DNA from: Myxococcales bacterium
Lineage (GTDB): Bacteria > Myxococcota_A > Polyangia > Polyangiales > Houyiibacteriaceae
DNA length: 51,065 nt
Direction of reading: 5' to 3'
NCBI GenBank assembly: GCA_024640845.1
Contig: JAHEEE010000022.1
Location: 1 to 51,065, forward strand
Shown here: positions 1 through 9,428 of the stretch, piece by piece
How the letters are laid out: each line of letters starts with the position of its first letter
How positions within the stretch are numbered: the first letter of the stretch is position 1
Notes under the pieces: model-generated
What the model was told of the DNA's origin: nothing
What the model saw: only the letters and a program-made list of their open reading frames with translations
Databases searched by the model: none
Position numbers and translations under genes: made by a program

Positions 1-2
1 AC

Positions 3-1847
3 ACCGGCAAATCGTACTCGCCCTATGCGGCGCGGGGATTTCCGAGCCAGCCGTTTTGGGGAGACACGCACCTGCACACCGACATCTCGATGGATGCAGG
101 CGCGTTCGGAGACCGCCTCGGCCTCGACGCAGCCTATCGCTTCGCCCGCGGCGAAGAGGTCGTCTCGACGAATGGCACGCCGGCGCGGCTGTCTCGCCCC
201 CTCGATTTCCTGGTCATCGCCGACCACTCCGACAACATGGGGTTTTTCCCAGATCTCCTCTCGGGCGCGCAGCACATCCTTTCGGACCCGACAGGAAGGG
301 ACTGGTACGACCGGATCCAAGCAGGCGAGGGAGTCGGTGTGGCGCTCGAGCTGATCGGCCTCTTCTCGCAGGGCAAGTTCCCCCCTGCGATGATCTACAC
401 CCCGGATTCGATACCCTACAAGACAGCCTGGGCCAAGACCGTGGATGCCGCGGAGCGCTTCGATGACCCGGGGCGTTTCACGGCGTTCATCGGCTACGAG
501 TGGACCTCTCTGGTGCAAGGCAACAACATGCACCGGGTCGTCATCTATCGCGACGACCGCAGCAAAGCGGGTCAAATGGTTCCCTTTACGACGGTGCCGC
601 CCCAGGGCAGCACGAACCCCCGCGACCTGTGGAAGTGGCTGAGCGAATACGAGAAGAAGACCGGCGGCGACGTTCTCGCGATTGCCCACAACGGAAACCT
701 GTCCAACGGCATCATGTTTCCGCTCGACAAGCAATACGACGGCAGGCGTCTCGACAAGGCCTACGTGCAGCAGCGGGCGCGCTGGGAGCCGCTCTACGAG
801 GCGACGCAGATCAAGGGCGATGGCGAAACCCACCCCTTCTTGTCGCCCGATGACGAGTTCGCCGACTACGAGACCTGGGCTGTCGGGAATCTCGACGTAT
901 CGGAGGCCAAGACGAACGAGATGCTCCCGGGTGAGTATGCGCGTGAAGCGCTCAAGCGCGGCTTGGCAATCGAGGCAAAGCTCGGCACCAACCCCTACAA
1001 GTTCGGCATGATCGGATCCACCGACAGCCACACTTCGCTCTCGACCTCCGAGGAAGACAACTTCTTCGGCAAGCACACCGGCGCTGAGCCCAGTCCCGAG
1101 CGGATGAGCCACCCCTTCATGAAAACCGATGCGGGAACGATCATGGGCTGGCAGCAGGTCGCATCAGGGCTTGCTGGCGTTTGGGCGACCGAGAACACAC
1201 GGGCGGCTTTGTTCGACGCAATGGCGCGTAGAGAGACCTACGCGACCACCGGCAGTCGCATGATTGTTCGATTCTTCGGTGGTTGGGACTTCGGCCAGCA
1301 GGATCTCAACAGTCGCCAACCCGCTTTCGCGGGCTACGCAAAGGGCGTTCCCATGGGCGGGGACCTGACAGCCGCACCCGGCAAAAAGGGGCCGACCTTC
1401 ATGGTCTACGCGGTGCGCGATCCAATTGGCGCGAACCTCGATCGCATCCAAATCGTCAAAGGCTGGCTCGAGGGCGGCAAGACCTACGAGAAAGTCTATG
1501 ACGTCGCCTGGTCCGATGGGCGCAAGGCCGGCCCCAACGGAAAGCTTCCGCCGGTCGGCAACACGGTCGATGTGAAGAGCGCGAGCTGGACCAACACGAT
1601 TGGAGCGCCCGAGCTCGGGGTGGTGTGGACGGACCCCGACTTCGATCCGAAGCAGCGCGCTTTCTATTACGCGCGCGTCATCGAGATTCCCACACCCCGA
1701 TGGTCGACCTACGACGCATTCCGCTTTGGGATTCCGTTGCCGGAAGGCGCTCCGACCTCGACGCAGGAGCGCGCCTACACCTCTCCCATCTGGTACACGC
1801 CCGCCAAGACGCAGAGCGGCCGAGCCAAGACAGGCCGAAGGAAGTAG
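3..1847 (+). CDS. DUF3604 family protein (PHP-like), 5' truncated
   Basis: The reading frame is open from the first bases, so the true start lies upstream; 614 residues are visible. The metal-ligand style motifs of DUF3604 are present in order: [15 protein letters not shown] near the visible N-terminus (codons around 57-101), [29 protein letters not shown] and [10 protein letters not shown]. The family is related to PHP-domain metal-dependent hydrolases; its substrate is not established, so no reaction is assigned. The C-terminal third, after about base 1300, carries the beta-rich region usual in the family. The gene converges on the AraC regulator and the 39-base gap holds overlapping hairpins. 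Family identity is confident, function is not. The lost 5' end probably encodes a signal peptide, which cannot be checked here. Confidence 0.9.
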   Translation, partial: TGKSYSPYAARGFPSQPFWGDTHLHTDISMDAGAFGDRLGLDAAYRFARGEEVVSTNGTPARLSRPLDFLVIADHSDNMGFFPDLLSGAQHILSDPTGRDWYDRIQAGEGVGVALELIGLFSQGKFPPAMIYTPDSIPYKTAWAKTVDAAERFDDPGRFTAFIGYEWTSLVQGNNMHRVVIYRDDRSKAGQMVPFTTVPPQGSTNPRDLWKWLSEYEKKTGGDVLAIAHNGNLSNGIMFPLDKQYDGRRLDKAYVQQRARWEPLYEATQIKGDGETHPFLSPDDEFADYETWAVGNLDVSEAKTNEMLPGEYAREALKRGLAIEAKLGTNPYKFGMIGSTDSHTSLSTSEEDNFFGKHTGAEPSPERMSHPFMKTDAGTIMGWQQVASGLAGVWATENTRAALFDAMARRETYATTGSRMIVRFFGGWDFGQQDLNSRQPAFAGYAKGVPMGGDLTAAPGKKGPTFMVYAVRDPIGANLDRIQIVKGWLEGGKTYEKVYDVAWSDGRKAGPNGKLPPVGNTVDVKSASWTNTIGAPELGVVWTDPDFDPKQRAFYYARVIEIPTPRWSTYDAFRFGIPLPEGAPTSTQERAYTSPIWYTPAKTQSGRAKTGRRK

Positions 1848-1879
1848 CTTCCTCCCTTCGGCCTCCGGCTGCTCGGAGG
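1832..1879. terminator. Overlapping hairpins between convergent genes
   Basis: AGGCCGAAG (1832-1840) pairs perfectly with CTTCGGCCT (1856-1864), with extra GAAG/CTTC pairing inside. A second stem, CCTCCG (1862-1867) with CGGAGG (1874-1879), shares bases with the first. They sit at the end of the DUF3604 gene and just before the end of the AraC gene. There is no clear T-tract, which is common in high-GC genomes. A bidirectional terminator is an inference. Confidence 0.5.
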
Positions 1880-1886
1880 ACGGGCG

Positions 1887-2669
1887 TTAGCCCTGCTGTC
1901 GATACCGGCCGGGGGCCGTGCCGCTCCACTGCTTGAAGCGCTTTGCGAAGTGGTAGTGGTCATCGAAACCGACTCGCGCGGCGACGGCTGCAAGGGGCTC
2001 CGTGGTCGTGCGGAGCAGGTCCGCGGCGGCGCTCATCTTCAAGTTCATCGCGTACTTCATCGGGGGCACGCCGATGCTGCTCCGGAAGAGCCGGATGAAA
2101 TACGACTTGTTGAGCCCGAGCTCGGTGACGAGCTCGTCGAGATCATAGCTAGCGCCCACATGCGAGCGCATGAAATCGAGCGCCTGCTCGATCGCCGGGT
2201 GGCTGCGCGATCCCCTATGCGTGTCGATCGTCACCTCGTAGAGAAAAGCCATCAACCTCGCGGACGCTGCGCGCCGTTCCCGCTCGTCCCTCGAGAGCGA
2301 CTGCCGGCTCAACTGCGCGAAGAGCGCGTGGTAGCGATCACCGAGACGACGAACGCTTCCTTCGCCGACGAGCGCTTCGAGATCGTTCGCCAGCTCGGCG
2401 TCGCCCTCGGCATCGAGCTCCATGAACGCGATGTACTGCAACAGATAGCTGTTTTCCGGCACCTCCATTCGGTGCGTCGTCCGAGGCCGCGTATAGAAGA
2501 AGTCCCCCTGCCGCACCGCCGACGCCCGACCTTGGACTTCGAACGAGGCTCGGCCCGCAAGCACATAGTGGAGCTCGTACGCGTCGTGCGAATGCGCCTC
2601 GACAAAGCGAAAGGTCCGCGGCAGCAGGAGGCAGGAATTCAGGCGCATGATGTCAATAATGTACATCAT
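1887..2669 (-). CDS. AraC family transcriptional regulator
   Basis: 260 residues. The N-terminal half is a cupin-type sensor domain with a metal- or ligand-binding look (EAHSHDAYELHYVLAG, then RQGDFFYTRPRTTHRM). The C-terminal 100 residues are the double helix-turn-helix: LGLNKSYFIRLFRSSIGVPP and then VAARVGFDDHYHFAKRFKQWSG. It is transcribed away from the glycyl radical enzyme gene, with 88 bases between the starts, so control of that operon is the natural inference; the ligand is unknown. The start is uncertain: Met at 2669, 2666 or 2648, none with a convincing ribosome site. A 7-bp dyad covers these alternative starts. Confidence 0.92.
   Translation of the reverse strand: MMYIIDIMRLNSCLLLPRTFRFVEAHSHDAYELHYVLAGRASFEVQGRASAVRQGDFFYTRPRTTHRMEVPENSYLLQYIAFMELDAEGDAELANDLEALVGEGSVRRLGDRYHALFAQLSRQSLSRDERERRAASARLMAFLYEVTIDTHRGSRSHPAIEQALDFMRSHVGASYDLDELVTELGLNKSYFIRLFRSSIGVPPMKYAMNLKMSAAADLLRTTTEPLAAVAARVGFDDHYHFAKRFKQWSGTAPGRYRQQG
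2647..2669. promoter_or_regulatory. Inverted repeat at the AraC start, candidate operator
   Basis: ATGATGT (2647-2653) and ACATCAT (2663-2669) are exact reverse complements with a 9-base spacer. The repeat covers the first codons if the regulator starts at 2669, or lies just upstream if it starts at 2648. Part of the symmetry may simply come from ATG codons, so an operator role is tentative. Confidence 0.3.
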
Positions 2670-2757
2670 CTAGTCATTCCGGACCATTGCCCGCCGAGTG
2701 AGCCCTCCATATGGTTTTCCAAAGAAGCCGGCCACCTGCGCCAGAAAGGAGCAGGCC

Positions 2758-5262
2758 ATGTTGGATGCTTCAGGTCTTCCGCTCGCGCACCCCGTAGCCA
2801 AGGTACGCACGCCACATGAGAGGCGTATCGAGGAGGGTCTGCCAATCGGCTTGGCGGTCGATGCATCGCGGTCGAAGCGGGCGCGGATCCAGCGCCTGCT
2901 CGAGGGCTTTCGCGACGAGCCGATTCGGCTGAACGTCGAGCGCGCGCGGCTCCTCACCGAGTCCATGAAGCGAAGCGAGGGTCAGCCGATGGTGCTCCGT
3001 TGGGGCAAGGCGCTCGCGCACATCCTCCGGGAGCACCCGATCCACATCGAAGACGACGAGCTCCTCGTCGGAAGCGCGGGCCCGCCGGGCCGATACGCGG
3101 TCGTCTACAGCGAGCTCGTTGGACCAGGGCGATTCTACACGCACCCGCACGAGCTCGTTCCAAGCAAGCCGGGAGACGCGATCGTCATCAGCGAAGACGA
3201 CATCGCGACACTCAAGGGCGAAGTGCTCCCGTATTGGGAGCGGAGCTCCTATCACAAGGCCACGATGAGCGCGCTTCCCGAAGAAACGCGACGTCTCATG
3301 GAGCGGATCTTCGTCGTCACACCGACCGCGTCTGGCCGCTCGATGCTCGCGTGGGCGCACGATTACGGGAAAGTGCTCGAGTGCGGCCTCGGCGCGATTC
3401 GACGCGAGGCATCCGAGCGCCTCGAATCGCTCGACCCATTGGACACGGCCGCATATGTCGCGGAGCGACCCTTCCTCCAGGCCGTTCTGCTGGTGTGCGA
3501 CGCCATGATCGCGTTTGCGCGTCGCTACGCCGCGCTTGCGCGCGAGATGGCCGCAGGCGAGCGCGATGAAGAGCGGCGCCTCGAGCTCATGAAGATCGCG
3601 GAGATCTGCGAACGAGTCCCCGAGCATCCCGCCCGCACCTTTCACGAGGCGGTCCAGTCGCAGTGGTTCGTCCAGACGGTCTCGCGGCTGGAGCAAGCGA
3701 TCGGCGGCGTCGTCGGCAACGGCCGCATCGATCAATATCTCTATCCCTACTACCGAAAGGACGTCGACGAGGGCCGACTCAGCGAGGACGAGGCCCTGAT
3801 GCTCCTCGAGTCGATCTGGATCGGGATGGCACGGAGCACCGACGTCTATGCAAAGCCGGGGATGCCTTCTCTCACCGATGGCTTTGCGCACTGGGAAGCC
3901 ACCACGATCGGCGGCCTGACTCCCGAGGGACAAGACGCCACCAACGAGCTTTCGTATCTCATCCTGAAATCGAAGCGCGAGTTCCCACTCAACTATCCCG
4001 ACCTCGCCGCGCGGATCCATGCGCGCACTCCAAATGCGTTCCTTCACGCCATCGCCGAGACCATCAAAGAGGGCTCCGGCTTTCCGAAGCTCTTCTGCGA
4101 CGACGAGATCATCCCGCTCCTCGTCGCCAAAGGCGGAACCATCGAAGAGGCCAACGACTACTGCGTCACGGGATGCTCCGAAACGAAGATGCTCAACCGA
4201 GAAGGGATCGCCACCGGCTGCGCGTGGATCAATCTCGGCGCCATCCTCGAGATGACGCTCCGGGAGGGGCGCATGAGTTGTTACGGGAACGGCCTGGTCG
4301 GCGTGCCCACGGGCGACCCGAGGACCTTCCGCAGTTACGACCAGCTCTGGGAAGCATTCACTCGGCAGATCGAGAACGTCGTTCAACACACCTTCATTCA
4401 GCAGCACGTGGCGGATACCTTGAAGTCGCAGCACATCGCATCACCGATGTTCTCGATGCTGCACGACCTCTGCATGAAGAGCGCAAAGGACATCCATTCG
4501 GGGCCCATCGAGGGAGCGCTCTACCTCGGCTTCTTCGACGTGATGGGCTTCGGCACCGTGATCGATTCGCTCGCGGCCATCCGCACGCTCGTGTTCGAGG
4601 AGGGCAAGCTGACGATGGACGAGCTGCTCGACGCGCTCGAAGACGACTTCGTCGGGCACGAAGCAACTCGGCAGATGTGCCTCAACGCCCCCAAGTACGG
4701 CAACAACGATCGGACGGTCGATCAGATTGGGCATGACATCGAAGCGTGCTTTGCCGGTCTCGCGCACCGTCACACCTCGGCCTTCGGCGGCGAGCTCGAC
4801 CTTCGCTATGTGTCCGTCACCTCGCACATTCCGCTCGGCGCCGTCGTCGGCGCAACCCCGGACGGCCGAAAGGCGCGGGAGCCGCTGTCCGAGAGCATCA
4901 GCCCATCACAAGGCAGAGACGTCAAAGGACCCACGGCCACCCTCATGTCGATCAGCAGCACGAAGTGCGCTCAATACAAAGAGCGGGCCGCGCGCCTCTT
5001 GAACATGAAGCTCTCGCCGGCATCGCTCGTCGGCGAAGAGGGCACGCGAAAGCTCATGTCGCTGATCCGAACCGCCTCCGACATGAAGATGTGGCACATC
5101 CAGTTCAACATCATCAATCGGGACACGCTTCTCGCCGCCCAAAAAGAGCCGGAGAAGTACCGCAACCTGCTCGTCCGAGTGGCCGGCTACAGCGCCTACT
5201 TCGTCGACCTGACCCCGGCCCTCCAGAACGAGATCATCCGCAGGACGGAGCACGAGTTTTGA
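2758..5262 (+). CDS. Glycyl radical enzyme (pyruvate formate-lyase-like), subtype unknown
   Basis: 834 residues, usual size for the family. The ATG at 2758 is chosen because AGAAAGGAG (2743-2751) lies 6 bases upstream; an in-frame GTG at 2698 lacks such a site. The PFL domain fills most of the protein. The C-terminal glycyl radical loop reads RVAGYSAYFVDL, with radical-bearing Gly at about residue 810. The thiyl cysteine is in NDYCVTGCSETKML (about Cys473). The C-x-E arrangement matches the dehydratase/decarboxylase/C-X lyase branch and not pyruvate formate-lyase, which has adjacent cysteines. The common GCVEP, however, is here GCSET, so no known substrate class can be assigned. The activase gene overlaps the stop codon. 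The enzyme would be cytoplasmic and oxygen sensitive in its radical form. Confidence 0.93.
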   Translation: MLDASGLPLAHPVAKVRTPHERRIEEGLPIGLAVDASRSKRARIQRLLEGFRDEPIRLNVERARLLTESMKRSEGQPMVLRWGKALAHILREHPIHIEDDELLVGSAGPPGRYAVVYSELVGPGRFYTHPHELVPSKPGDAIVISEDDIATLKGEVLPYWERSSYHKATMSALPEETRRLMERIFVVTPTASGRSMLAWAHDYGKVLECGLGAIRREASERLESLDPLDTAAYVAERPFLQAVLLVCDAMIAFARRYAALAREMAAGERDEERRLELMKIAEICERVPEHPARTFHEAVQSQWFVQTVSRLEQAIGGVVGNGRIDQYLYPYYRKDVDEGRLSEDEALMLLESIWIGMARSTDVYAKPGMPSLTDGFAHWEATTIGGLTPEGQDATNELSYLILKSKREFPLNYPDLAARIHARTPNAFLHAIAETIKEGSGFPKLFCDDEIIPLLVAKGGTIEEANDYCVTGCSETKMLNREGIATGCAWINLGAILEMTLREGRMSCYGNGLVGVPTGDPRTFRSYDQLWEAFTRQIENVVQHTFIQQHVADTLKSQHIASPMFSMLHDLCMKSAKDIHSGPIEGALYLGFFDVMGFGTVIDSLAAIRTLVFEEGKLTMDELLDALEDDFVGHEATRQMCLNAPKYGNNDRTVDQIGHDIEACFAGLAHRHTSAFGGELDLRYVSVTSHIPLGAVVGATPDGRKAREPLSESISPSQGRDVKGPTATLMSISSTKCAQYKERAARLLNMKLSPASLVGEEGTRKLMSLIRTASDMKMWHIQFNIINRDTLLAAQKEPEKYRNLLVRVAGYSAYFVDLTPALQNEIIRRTEHEF

Positions 5263-6215
5263 ACGACGCGCCCAAAGGCCTGGTGTTCAACATTCAGAAG
5301 TTCTCGCTTCACGACGGGCCCGGGATCCGCACCATCGTCTTTCTCAAGGGTTGCCCGCTCGCCTGCATGTGGTGCTCCAATCCAGAAGGTCGCTCGAGGG
5401 AGGTCGAGCTCATTCAAAGCTGCGATCGCTGTATCGGCACCGACGAGTGCGATCGCTGCCTCTCGGTATGTCTGGATGAATCACTCCGCATTGGAGAGGA
5501 TGGTAACGTGAGCGTCGACCGAAGCCGCTGCGACGGCTGTGGCGACTGCGCCTATGTTTGCCCCTCGCGCGCATTGGAGGTCTCCGGCGAATGGGTGAGC
5601 GTTGGCGAAGTGTTACGCGCCGTCGAAGAAGACGAGGCGTTCTATGCCCGTTCGGGTGGTGGCCTCACGCTGAGCGGGGGCGAGCCCCTCGCACAAGGCG
5701 CGTTCGTCCTTGCGCTCCTCGGCGCCGCGCGCCAGCGAGGGATCAACACCGCCATCGAAACCTCCGGGCTTTGCAACTGGAAGACGCTCAGCGCGGTCGC
5801 TCCGTTGGCCGACCGGATCTACTTCGACATCAAGTGCGTCGACCGGGATAAGCACGAACGAGGAACCGGAGTCTCGAACGAGAAAATCCTCGGAAACTTC
5901 CGCAAGCTCCGTGCCGAGTTTCCCGAGCGCGAGGTCTTCGTTCGCACGCCGGTGATCCCGGGCTTCAACGACTCCAAAGAGCACGTCGCCGCCATCGTCG
6001 CGTTCATCGAGGCCGCCGGCGGCGCTTCGTCCTACGAGCTCCTCGCCTATCACGGTTTCGGAGAGCCCAAGTACCGAAAGCTCGGAAGGCACTATCCGCT
6101 CAGCCACGTCGCGCCGCTGTCTCCCCAGCACATGCAGGAGCTCCAAAGCGTCGCCTCGATGGGGCGCTCCGATCCCCTGACAAGCCTGCTCGATTGCGAT
6201 ACATCCTCCCGGTGA
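5259..6215 (+). CDS. Glycyl radical enzyme activase (radical SAM)
   Basis: About 318 residues from a TTG at 5259 that overlaps the upstream TGA stop; a GTG at 5283 is the alternative. FSLHDGPGIRTIVFLKGCPL followed by MWCSNPEG contains the radical-SAM C-x3-C-x2-C (Cys32, Cys36, Cys39). Two ferredoxin-like cysteine sets follow: CDRCIGTDECDRCLSVC and CDGCGDCAYVCP. Extra clusters are typical of activases of the non-PFL glycyl radical enzymes, such as the glycerol dehydratase and arylacetate decarboxylase types. It should abstract hydrogen from the glycine of the preceding enzyme using S-adenosylmethionine. Its stop overlaps the GTG start of the adaptor gene, so translation is likely coupled through the cluster. 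Confidence 0.93.
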   Translation: MNDAPKGLVFNIQKFSLHDGPGIRTIVFLKGCPLACMWCSNPEGRSREVELIQSCDRCIGTDECDRCLSVCLDESLRIGEDGNVSVDRSRCDGCGDCAYVCPSRALEVSGEWVSVGEVLRAVEEDEAFYARSGGGLTLSGGEPLAQGAFVLALLGAARQRGINTAIETSGLCNWKTLSAVAPLADRIYFDIKCVDRDKHERGTGVSNEKILGNFRKLRAEFPEREVFVRTPVIPGFNDSKEHVAAIVAFIEAAGGASSYELLAYHGFGEPKYRKLGRHYPLSHVAPLSPQHMQELQSVASMGRSDPLTSLLDCDTSSR

Positions 6216-7453
6216 GGGCTCAGAAGCGCCACTTGCTTTGGATTGTGCCGCTCGTGGTTGCGCTTGGCCTCGGAGGCTGGTGGTCGTTTCGACGCACCGA
6301 GGGCCCGAGGGTCGACGCCCTCCGCCCAGTCCGCCAGCCGATGGTACAGACGATCGTGACTTCCGGTCGCGTGGTGCAGCGCCGGCAGTCGGATCTCGGC
6401 GCGCTGATTGCAGGGACCGTCGCCGAGGTCCGCGTCGACGATGGCGATCGTGTCGAAGCCGATGCATTGCTCGTGCGCCTCGCAGACGAAGACCTGCTCG
6501 CCAATCTCGCCGAAGCGGAAGCGGCCGTGTCGGAGGCGGAGGCCCGGCTCGCGCGCGTGCAGGGGGTCGGGAGACGAATGGCAGAGGAGACGCTCCGGCA
6601 GGCCAGCATCGAGGCGAAGCAGGCTGAGATCGAGTTCCAGAGGCAAAAGGCGCTCGCCGGGACGGGGGCCGTCAGCGAGCTCAGCTTCGAGCGCGCGCGC
6701 CGCGATCGGGATCAGGCGCGAAGCCGGCGCATTTCCGCGACGCTCGAAGTGGCTGCCGCTGCGCCCGAGGGAAGCGACGTGGCAGTCGCGGCGGCGGCGT
6801 TGTCGCGCGCGCAAGCGCGACTCACTGCGGCCCAGGTCGCGGTCGAACAGACTCGGATTCGCGCGCCGCTACCCGGTGTCGTGCTCAAGCGGCACGTCGA
6901 ACCCGGCGAAGTCGTACAGCCTGGAGAGCCCTTGGTGACCTTCGCCGGCGACGGCCCGCTTCAAGTCCGCATCCAACCCGACGAGTCCAACCTCGCGCTC
7001 CTGCGCATCGGCCAACCGGCACTGGTTTCCTCCGAAGCATTCCCCGATCAGCGCCTCGACGCATCGGTCAGCCGCATCGCGCCCTCCGTCGACCCTGTGC
7101 GCGGCACGGTGGAGGTCGACCTAGACATCGTCGACGAATCCGACCTTCGCCCCGACATGACCATGACGGTCGAAATCGAAGTTGGGCGCACCTCGAGCGC
7201 ACTGGTCGTCCCGAGCTGGGCCATCCGCGACCTCGGGAGCGACAAGCCCTGGGTGCTCGTCGCCGAAGAAGGCGAAGCACGGCGCCGAGACGTCGAGCTC
7301 GGACTCGAAGGCGACGACCTCGTTGAAGTCGTTTCGGGTCTCAGCGAAACCGATCCTGTGCTTTCACCGATGCTTCCCATCGAGGAGGGCGACCCGGTGC
7401 GTCTTCGCAGATCGCGCGGAGCCGGGGGGGCAGGGGCCGAGGAGGACGGCTAG
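6212..7453 (+). CDS. HlyD-type periplasmic adaptor of an ABC exporter
   Basis: 413 residues from GTG 6212, which overlaps the activase stop as GTGA; a TTG at 6194 is possible. One N-terminal membrane segment (LLWIVPLVVALGLGGWW) is followed by the biotinyl-lipoyl half motif (GTVAEVRVDDGDRVEADALL), a long alpha-helical hairpin rich in Ala/Glu/Arg, the second lipoyl half (IRAPLPGVVLKRHVEPGEVV) and beta-barrel domains. This is the membrane fusion protein of a MacAB- or DevBCA-type tripartite pump. The order adaptor, permease, ATPase matches DevBCA. No outer-membrane TolC gene is in the window. Placement after a glycyl radical enzyme and activase suggests that the exporter handles a related compound. 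Confidence 0.9.
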   Translation: MRAQKRHLLWIVPLVVALGLGGWWSFRRTEGPRVDALRPVRQPMVQTIVTSGRVVQRRQSDLGALIAGTVAEVRVDDGDRVEADALLVRLADEDLLANLAEAEAAVSEAEARLARVQGVGRRMAEETLRQASIEAKQAEIEFQRQKALAGTGAVSELSFERARRDRDQARSRRISATLEVAAAAPEGSDVAVAAAALSRAQARLTAAQVAVEQTRIRAPLPGVVLKRHVEPGEVVQPGEPLVTFAGDGPLQVRIQPDESNLALLRIGQPALVSSEAFPDQRLDASVSRIAPSVDPVRGTVEVDLDIVDESDLRPDMTMTVEIEVGRTSSALVVPSWAIRDLGSDKPWVLVAEEGEARRRDVELGLEGDDLVEVVSGLSETDPVLSPMLPIEEGDPVRLRRSRGAGGAGAEEDG

Positions 7454-8646
7454 TGCTCGCCCTCCAGCTTGCATGGAGATTTTTGCGAGAAGGACGGACG
7501 CAGTCTTTGCTCATCCTCGCTGGCGTCACGATAGGGATCGCCGCGTTCGTCTTCGTTTCTGCAATTATCGAGGGCCTGCAAGTCAACTTGCTCGAGCAAA
7601 CACTCGGGAGTCAGGCACACATCAGCGTCTCACCTGAGGAGGCGCCGCCACGCCCGCTGATGCGTGACCGGGGCGTTGCGTTCGCAAGGCGCATCGAACC
7701 GTCCGAGCCGAGGCGAAGGCCTTTCGACCAATGGCAGCGAGCCGTCCGGCGCGTCGAGGCGACGGATGGCGTCGTCGCGGTCTGCCCGAAAGTGAGCGGC
7801 TCCGCGCTGGCCTATCGAGGCGCGGCCGAGGAGGCCGTAGAGGTCGTCGGCGCGGATGCAGCTCGCTTGCGACGCATCGTCGACATTCCGACGAACCTCA
7901 TCGACGGGCAATATCGGCTTGGCGGAGATGACGCCATCGTTGGCACGAGCCTCGCGGAAACGCTCGGTGCCGGCGTCGGTGATCCGATCCGTGTTCGAAG
8001 TGGGGATCGTGAGAGCGTCCTCCGAATCGTCGGCATCTTCGACATCGGCAATGAGACGGTCAACGGTCGCTGGCTGGTCACCTCGCTTCGGAACGCGCAA
8101 ACCCTGCTTGGGCGAGTCGGCGACATCACCGAGATCGACGCACGCGTGGCCGACGTATACGAAGCCGAGCGAATCGCACGCGAGGTGCAGGCCCGAACCG
8201 GCGTGCCCACCGAAAGCTGGATGGAGCGCAACCGGGATTTGCTCACGGGCCTTCGATCGCAGGACGCTTCAACGACGATGATTCGCGTCTTCGTCTTGCT
8301 CGCCGTTGCCATGGGCATCGCAAGTGTGCTCAGCGTCAGCGTCGTGCAACGCCGGGGGCAGATCGGAATCCTTCGGGCCGTCGGTACCTCCCGGGCAGTC
8401 GTGCTCGGTGTATTCCTCTGGCAGGGCGTGCTCTTTGGCTTGGTCGGCGCCTTCCTGGGCTCGCTGGTCGGCGCCCTTGCGGGCGAGCTCATCGAGTCGA
8501 GCGCGCTCTTCGACATCACGGTGACGCCACGCCTCTTGCTTACCGCGCTCGGGGTGTCCGTCGCAACAGGGGTTCTCGCGGCGTACCTCCCTGCGCGCCG
8601 GGCAGCGAGACTCGATCCCGCCGCGGCCATTCGGGGGGACGAATGA
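7453..8646 (+). CDS. ABC transporter permease (FtsX/MacB/DevC-like)
   Basis: 397 residues from a GTG that shares one base with the upstream TAG stop. An N-terminal membrane helix (LLILAGVTIGIAAFVFVSAI) is followed by a periplasmic MacB-PCD-like domain of roughly 200 residues, then three C-terminal helices with the FtsX signature region VVQRRGQIGILRAVGTSRA. The small size and single FtsX domain fit DevC/LolC-type permeases that work as dimers with a separate ATPase. The ATPase gene follows with a 4-base ATGA overlap. Substrate is unknown. Confidence 0.9.
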   Translation: MLALQLAWRFLREGRTQSLLILAGVTIGIAAFVFVSAIIEGLQVNLLEQTLGSQAHISVSPEEAPPRPLMRDRGVAFARRIEPSEPRRRPFDQWQRAVRRVEATDGVVAVCPKVSGSALAYRGAAEEAVEVVGADAARLRRIVDIPTNLIDGQYRLGGDDAIVGTSLAETLGAGVGDPIRVRSGDRESVLRIVGIFDIGNETVNGRWLVTSLRNAQTLLGRVGDITEIDARVADVYEAERIAREVQARTGVPTESWMERNRDLLTGLRSQDASTTMIRVFVLLAVAMGIASVLSVSVVQRRGQIGILRAVGTSRAVVLGVFLWQGVLFGLVGAFLGSLVGALAGELIESSALFDITVTPRLLLTALGVSVATGVLAAYLPARRAARLDPAAAIRGDE

Positions 8647-9359
8647 CGATCACGCCGGCACTTCTCGAGATCGAGGGAGTTCGCAAATCCTACGGCGGCG
8701 GTGTCACGACTGAAGTCCTGCACGGGATCGACCTCTCCATCCAACAAGGCGATCTCGTTGCGCTCATCGGACCTTCGGGCTCTGGCAAGAGCACCTTGCT
8801 CAATCTCATTGGCCTTCTCGATCGACCGACCGAAGGCCGTGTGGTCATCGATGGCCAGGCCGTCGATCACCTCGACGACCGGGCCCTCACCGCCCTCCGA
8901 GGCAAGAAGCTCGGGTTCATCTTTCAATCCCATCACCTCCTCCCGGGCCTCAGCGTGCTCGAGAACGTCATGCTCCCGAGCGCCGCCTCGCGCGGCGGAT
9001 TTCAAGCGAGCATGCGAGCGCCTGCCAAGGAGCTGCTGAGCGCCATGGGTCTTGGCGATTGGGTCGACGCCTGGCCGCGCCAACTCTCGGGCGGCATGCA
9101 GCAACGGGTCGCGGTTGCCCGCGCGCTGATGAACGACCCGCCGCTCGTCTTGGCCGATGAGCCCACCGGCAACCTCGACACCGAGACTTCGAACCAGGTA
9201 TTCGATCTTCTGCGCCAGCGAAATGCCGAGCGCGCAACGGCGTTTCTGATCGTGACCCACGACCCGGCGATCGCTCGACGCTGCGACCGCGTGGTCGAGC
9301 TCGTCGACGGCGCGGTTGTCTACGAGGGGGCGCCGTCGACGATGAAGAGCTGGGCCTGA
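8643..9359 (+). CDS. ABC transporter ATP-binding protein (LolD/MacB/DevA-like)
   Basis: 238 residues, starting in an ATGA overlap with the permease stop. Walker A is GPSGSGKST (about residues 43-51), the Q-loop is [18 protein letters not shown], the signature is [15 protein letters not shown], Walker B is [12 protein letters not shown] and the H-loop is IVTHD. These are all intact, so it should be an active ATPase. The [10 protein letters not shown] and FQxHxLLP sequences place it in the o228/LolD-MacB-DevA clade that powers FtsX-type permeases. It is the last gene of the five-gene plus-strand cluster; the next gene is 69 bases away and has its own ribosome site. Confidence 0.95.
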   Translation: MTITPALLEIEGVRKSYGGGVTTEVLHGIDLSIQQGDLVALIGPSGSGKSTLLNLIGLLDRPTEGRVVIDGQAVDHLDDRALTALRGKKLGFIFQSHHLLPGLSVLENVMLPSAASRGGFQASMRAPAKELLSAMGLGDWVDAWPRQLSGGMQQRVAVARALMNDPPLVLADEPTGNLDTETSNQVFDLLRQRNAERATAFLIVTHDPAIARRCDRVVELVDGAVVYEGAPSTMKSWA

Positions 9360-9428
9360 GCGCCTGCTTTCCAAAATCCCGCCAAGTGGGCTATCTTCCG
9401 CAGCACCCCGTTTTTGGAAAGGCGCAAC

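Noticed and set aside
2770-4434. A 554-residue minus-strand open frame inside the glycyl radical enzyme gene
   Set aside because: No domain and no ribosome site; a full-length GRE with both radical motifs occupies the plus strand.
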